Below the pieces are notes generated by a model. That model saw only the letters and a program-made list of their open reading frames with translations. It was not told the origin of the DNA and searched no databases. Shown here one piece after another: positions 63,749-64,000 of a DNA stretch of 64,000 nucleotides; the first letter of the stretch is position 1, and the number at the start of each line of letters is the position of its first letter. The position numbers and the translations under genes are program-made. Origin of the DNA: Kitasatospora sp. MAA19. Lineage in GTDB: Bacteria > Actinomycetota > Actinomycetes > Streptomycetales > Streptomycetaceae. The stretch is from positions 1 through 64,000 of the forward strand of contig NZ_JARXYZ010000031.1 in the NCBI RefSeq assembly GCF_029894125.1. The letters are read 5' to 3'.

Positions 63749-64000
63749 GTGGACGTGCAGGTCAGTCAGATGGCGGCGTCGGTCGGTGCGGCGACCGGGC
63801 TCGTTGCCATGGGGGTGGGCAGCGTGACTGATCAGGCAGGGGAGGCCATATCCGGGTCCGCCCTCCTCCTCGTGTCCGCCATGGTCATCTGCGTTCAGGT
63901 CATCCTCCGGGCTCTGCGCGACACCGCCACGGAGCGCGCTGCGCTTGCCGAAGAGCGGGATCTCGCCATCGCCGCTCAGGCCGTCGTTGCGTCTGAGCGC
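63749..64000 (+). CDS. Membrane protein, cut by the window end
   Basis: At least 84 residues: GTG at 63749 (or 63746) starts 8 bases after the repressor stop. SVGAATGLVAMGVGSVTD, then ISGSALLLVSAMVICVQVIL form two membrane helices, followed by a charged helix (RDTATERAALAEERDLAIAA). It is probably cotranscribed with the repressor and so expressed in the lysogen; superinfection exclusion is possible. Confidence 0.65.
   Translation, partial: MDVQVSQMAASVGAATGLVAMGVGSVTDQAGEAISGSALLLVSAMVICVQVILRALRDTATERAALAEERDLAIAAQAVVASER

Larger units (their letters stand above)
21605..64000. mobile_element. Siphovirus-type prophage, right end outside the window
   Basis: From the broken aminotransferase to the window end the content is phage: lysis genes (25.9-27.4 kb), tail (27.4-36.3 kb), head and connectors (36.3-40.7 kb), portal and terminases (40.7-44.2 kb), early genes with replication and recombination functions (46-62.5 kb) and a divergent immunity region (62.8-63.7 kb). 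Structural, packaging and early genes read leftwards, with a few rightward accessory or regulatory genes. Every essential structural function is present and intact, so the prophage may be inducible. Integrase and attR are not in the window. Confidence 0.92.

Overview
The window is about 70% G+C, with strong GGAGG-type ribosome binding sites, frequent GTG starts and insertion sequences typical of Streptomycetaceae, so the host is most likely a Streptomyces or Kitasatospora. It has two parts: about 21.6 kb of host chromosome on the left, and more than 42 kb of an integrated siphovirus-type prophage that runs off the right edge.

Host part (1-21,610). The first 8.5 kb is worn accessory DNA. It holds a precisely bounded but dead IS630 element, a RidA-family gene, an intact IS110 transposase, a secreted small protein, a 5'-truncated DUF317 remnant beside an unrecognised gene, an ISAs1 remnant next to a dead IS5 copy, and a degenerate CRISPR-like array of about 20 units with no cas genes in view. 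From 8.6 kb the content becomes ordinary: exodeoxyribonuclease III, a GntR/HutC regulator behind a DasR-like (dre) site, a ROK regulator convergent with it, an odd adenylation-like/methyltransferase protein divergent from a phenylacetate-CoA ligase-like gene whose promoter carries a PaaR-type operator, a two-component system divergent from two membrane-protein genes, a COG3897-type methyltransferase, a GNAT acetyltransferase, and the first half of a class I/II aminotransferase.

Prophage (about 21,610 to beyond 64,000). The aminotransferase reading frame stops abruptly at the left prophage junction (attL side). Left-arm accessory genes (an XRE protein, a small-protein operon, an XRE regulator/CYTH enzyme pair) are followed by lysis, tail, head and packaging genes, all read leftwards: endolysin, holin, tail proteins, tape measure, tail chaperones joined by a -1 slippery site, major tail protein, head-tail connectors, SU10-like capsid, scaffold, MuF-like protein, portal, terminases and HNH nuclease. 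Upstream of these, a lone rightward gene (DUF2511) sits like a moron. The early region (46-63 kb, also leftwards) contains a cluster resembling the spread (Spd) genes of Streptomyces plasmids, many small coupled genes, a ribbon-helix-helix gene with two palindromic operators, a replication-initiator-like gene with iterons inside its own coding sequence, and a RecE/RecT-like recombination pair with a DEDD exonuclease. At 63 kb, divergent Cro-like and repressor-like genes share four palindromes. Integrase, attR and the second half of the aminotransferase would lie to the right of the window.

The prophage is organised as an immunity switch driving early recombination and replication genes, then packaging, head, tail and lysis. 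The most unusual features are the plasmid-like spread cluster sharing iteron-like sequence with the embedded origin, the CYTH cassette, and three type I-E-repeat-like hairpins beside the lysis genes.
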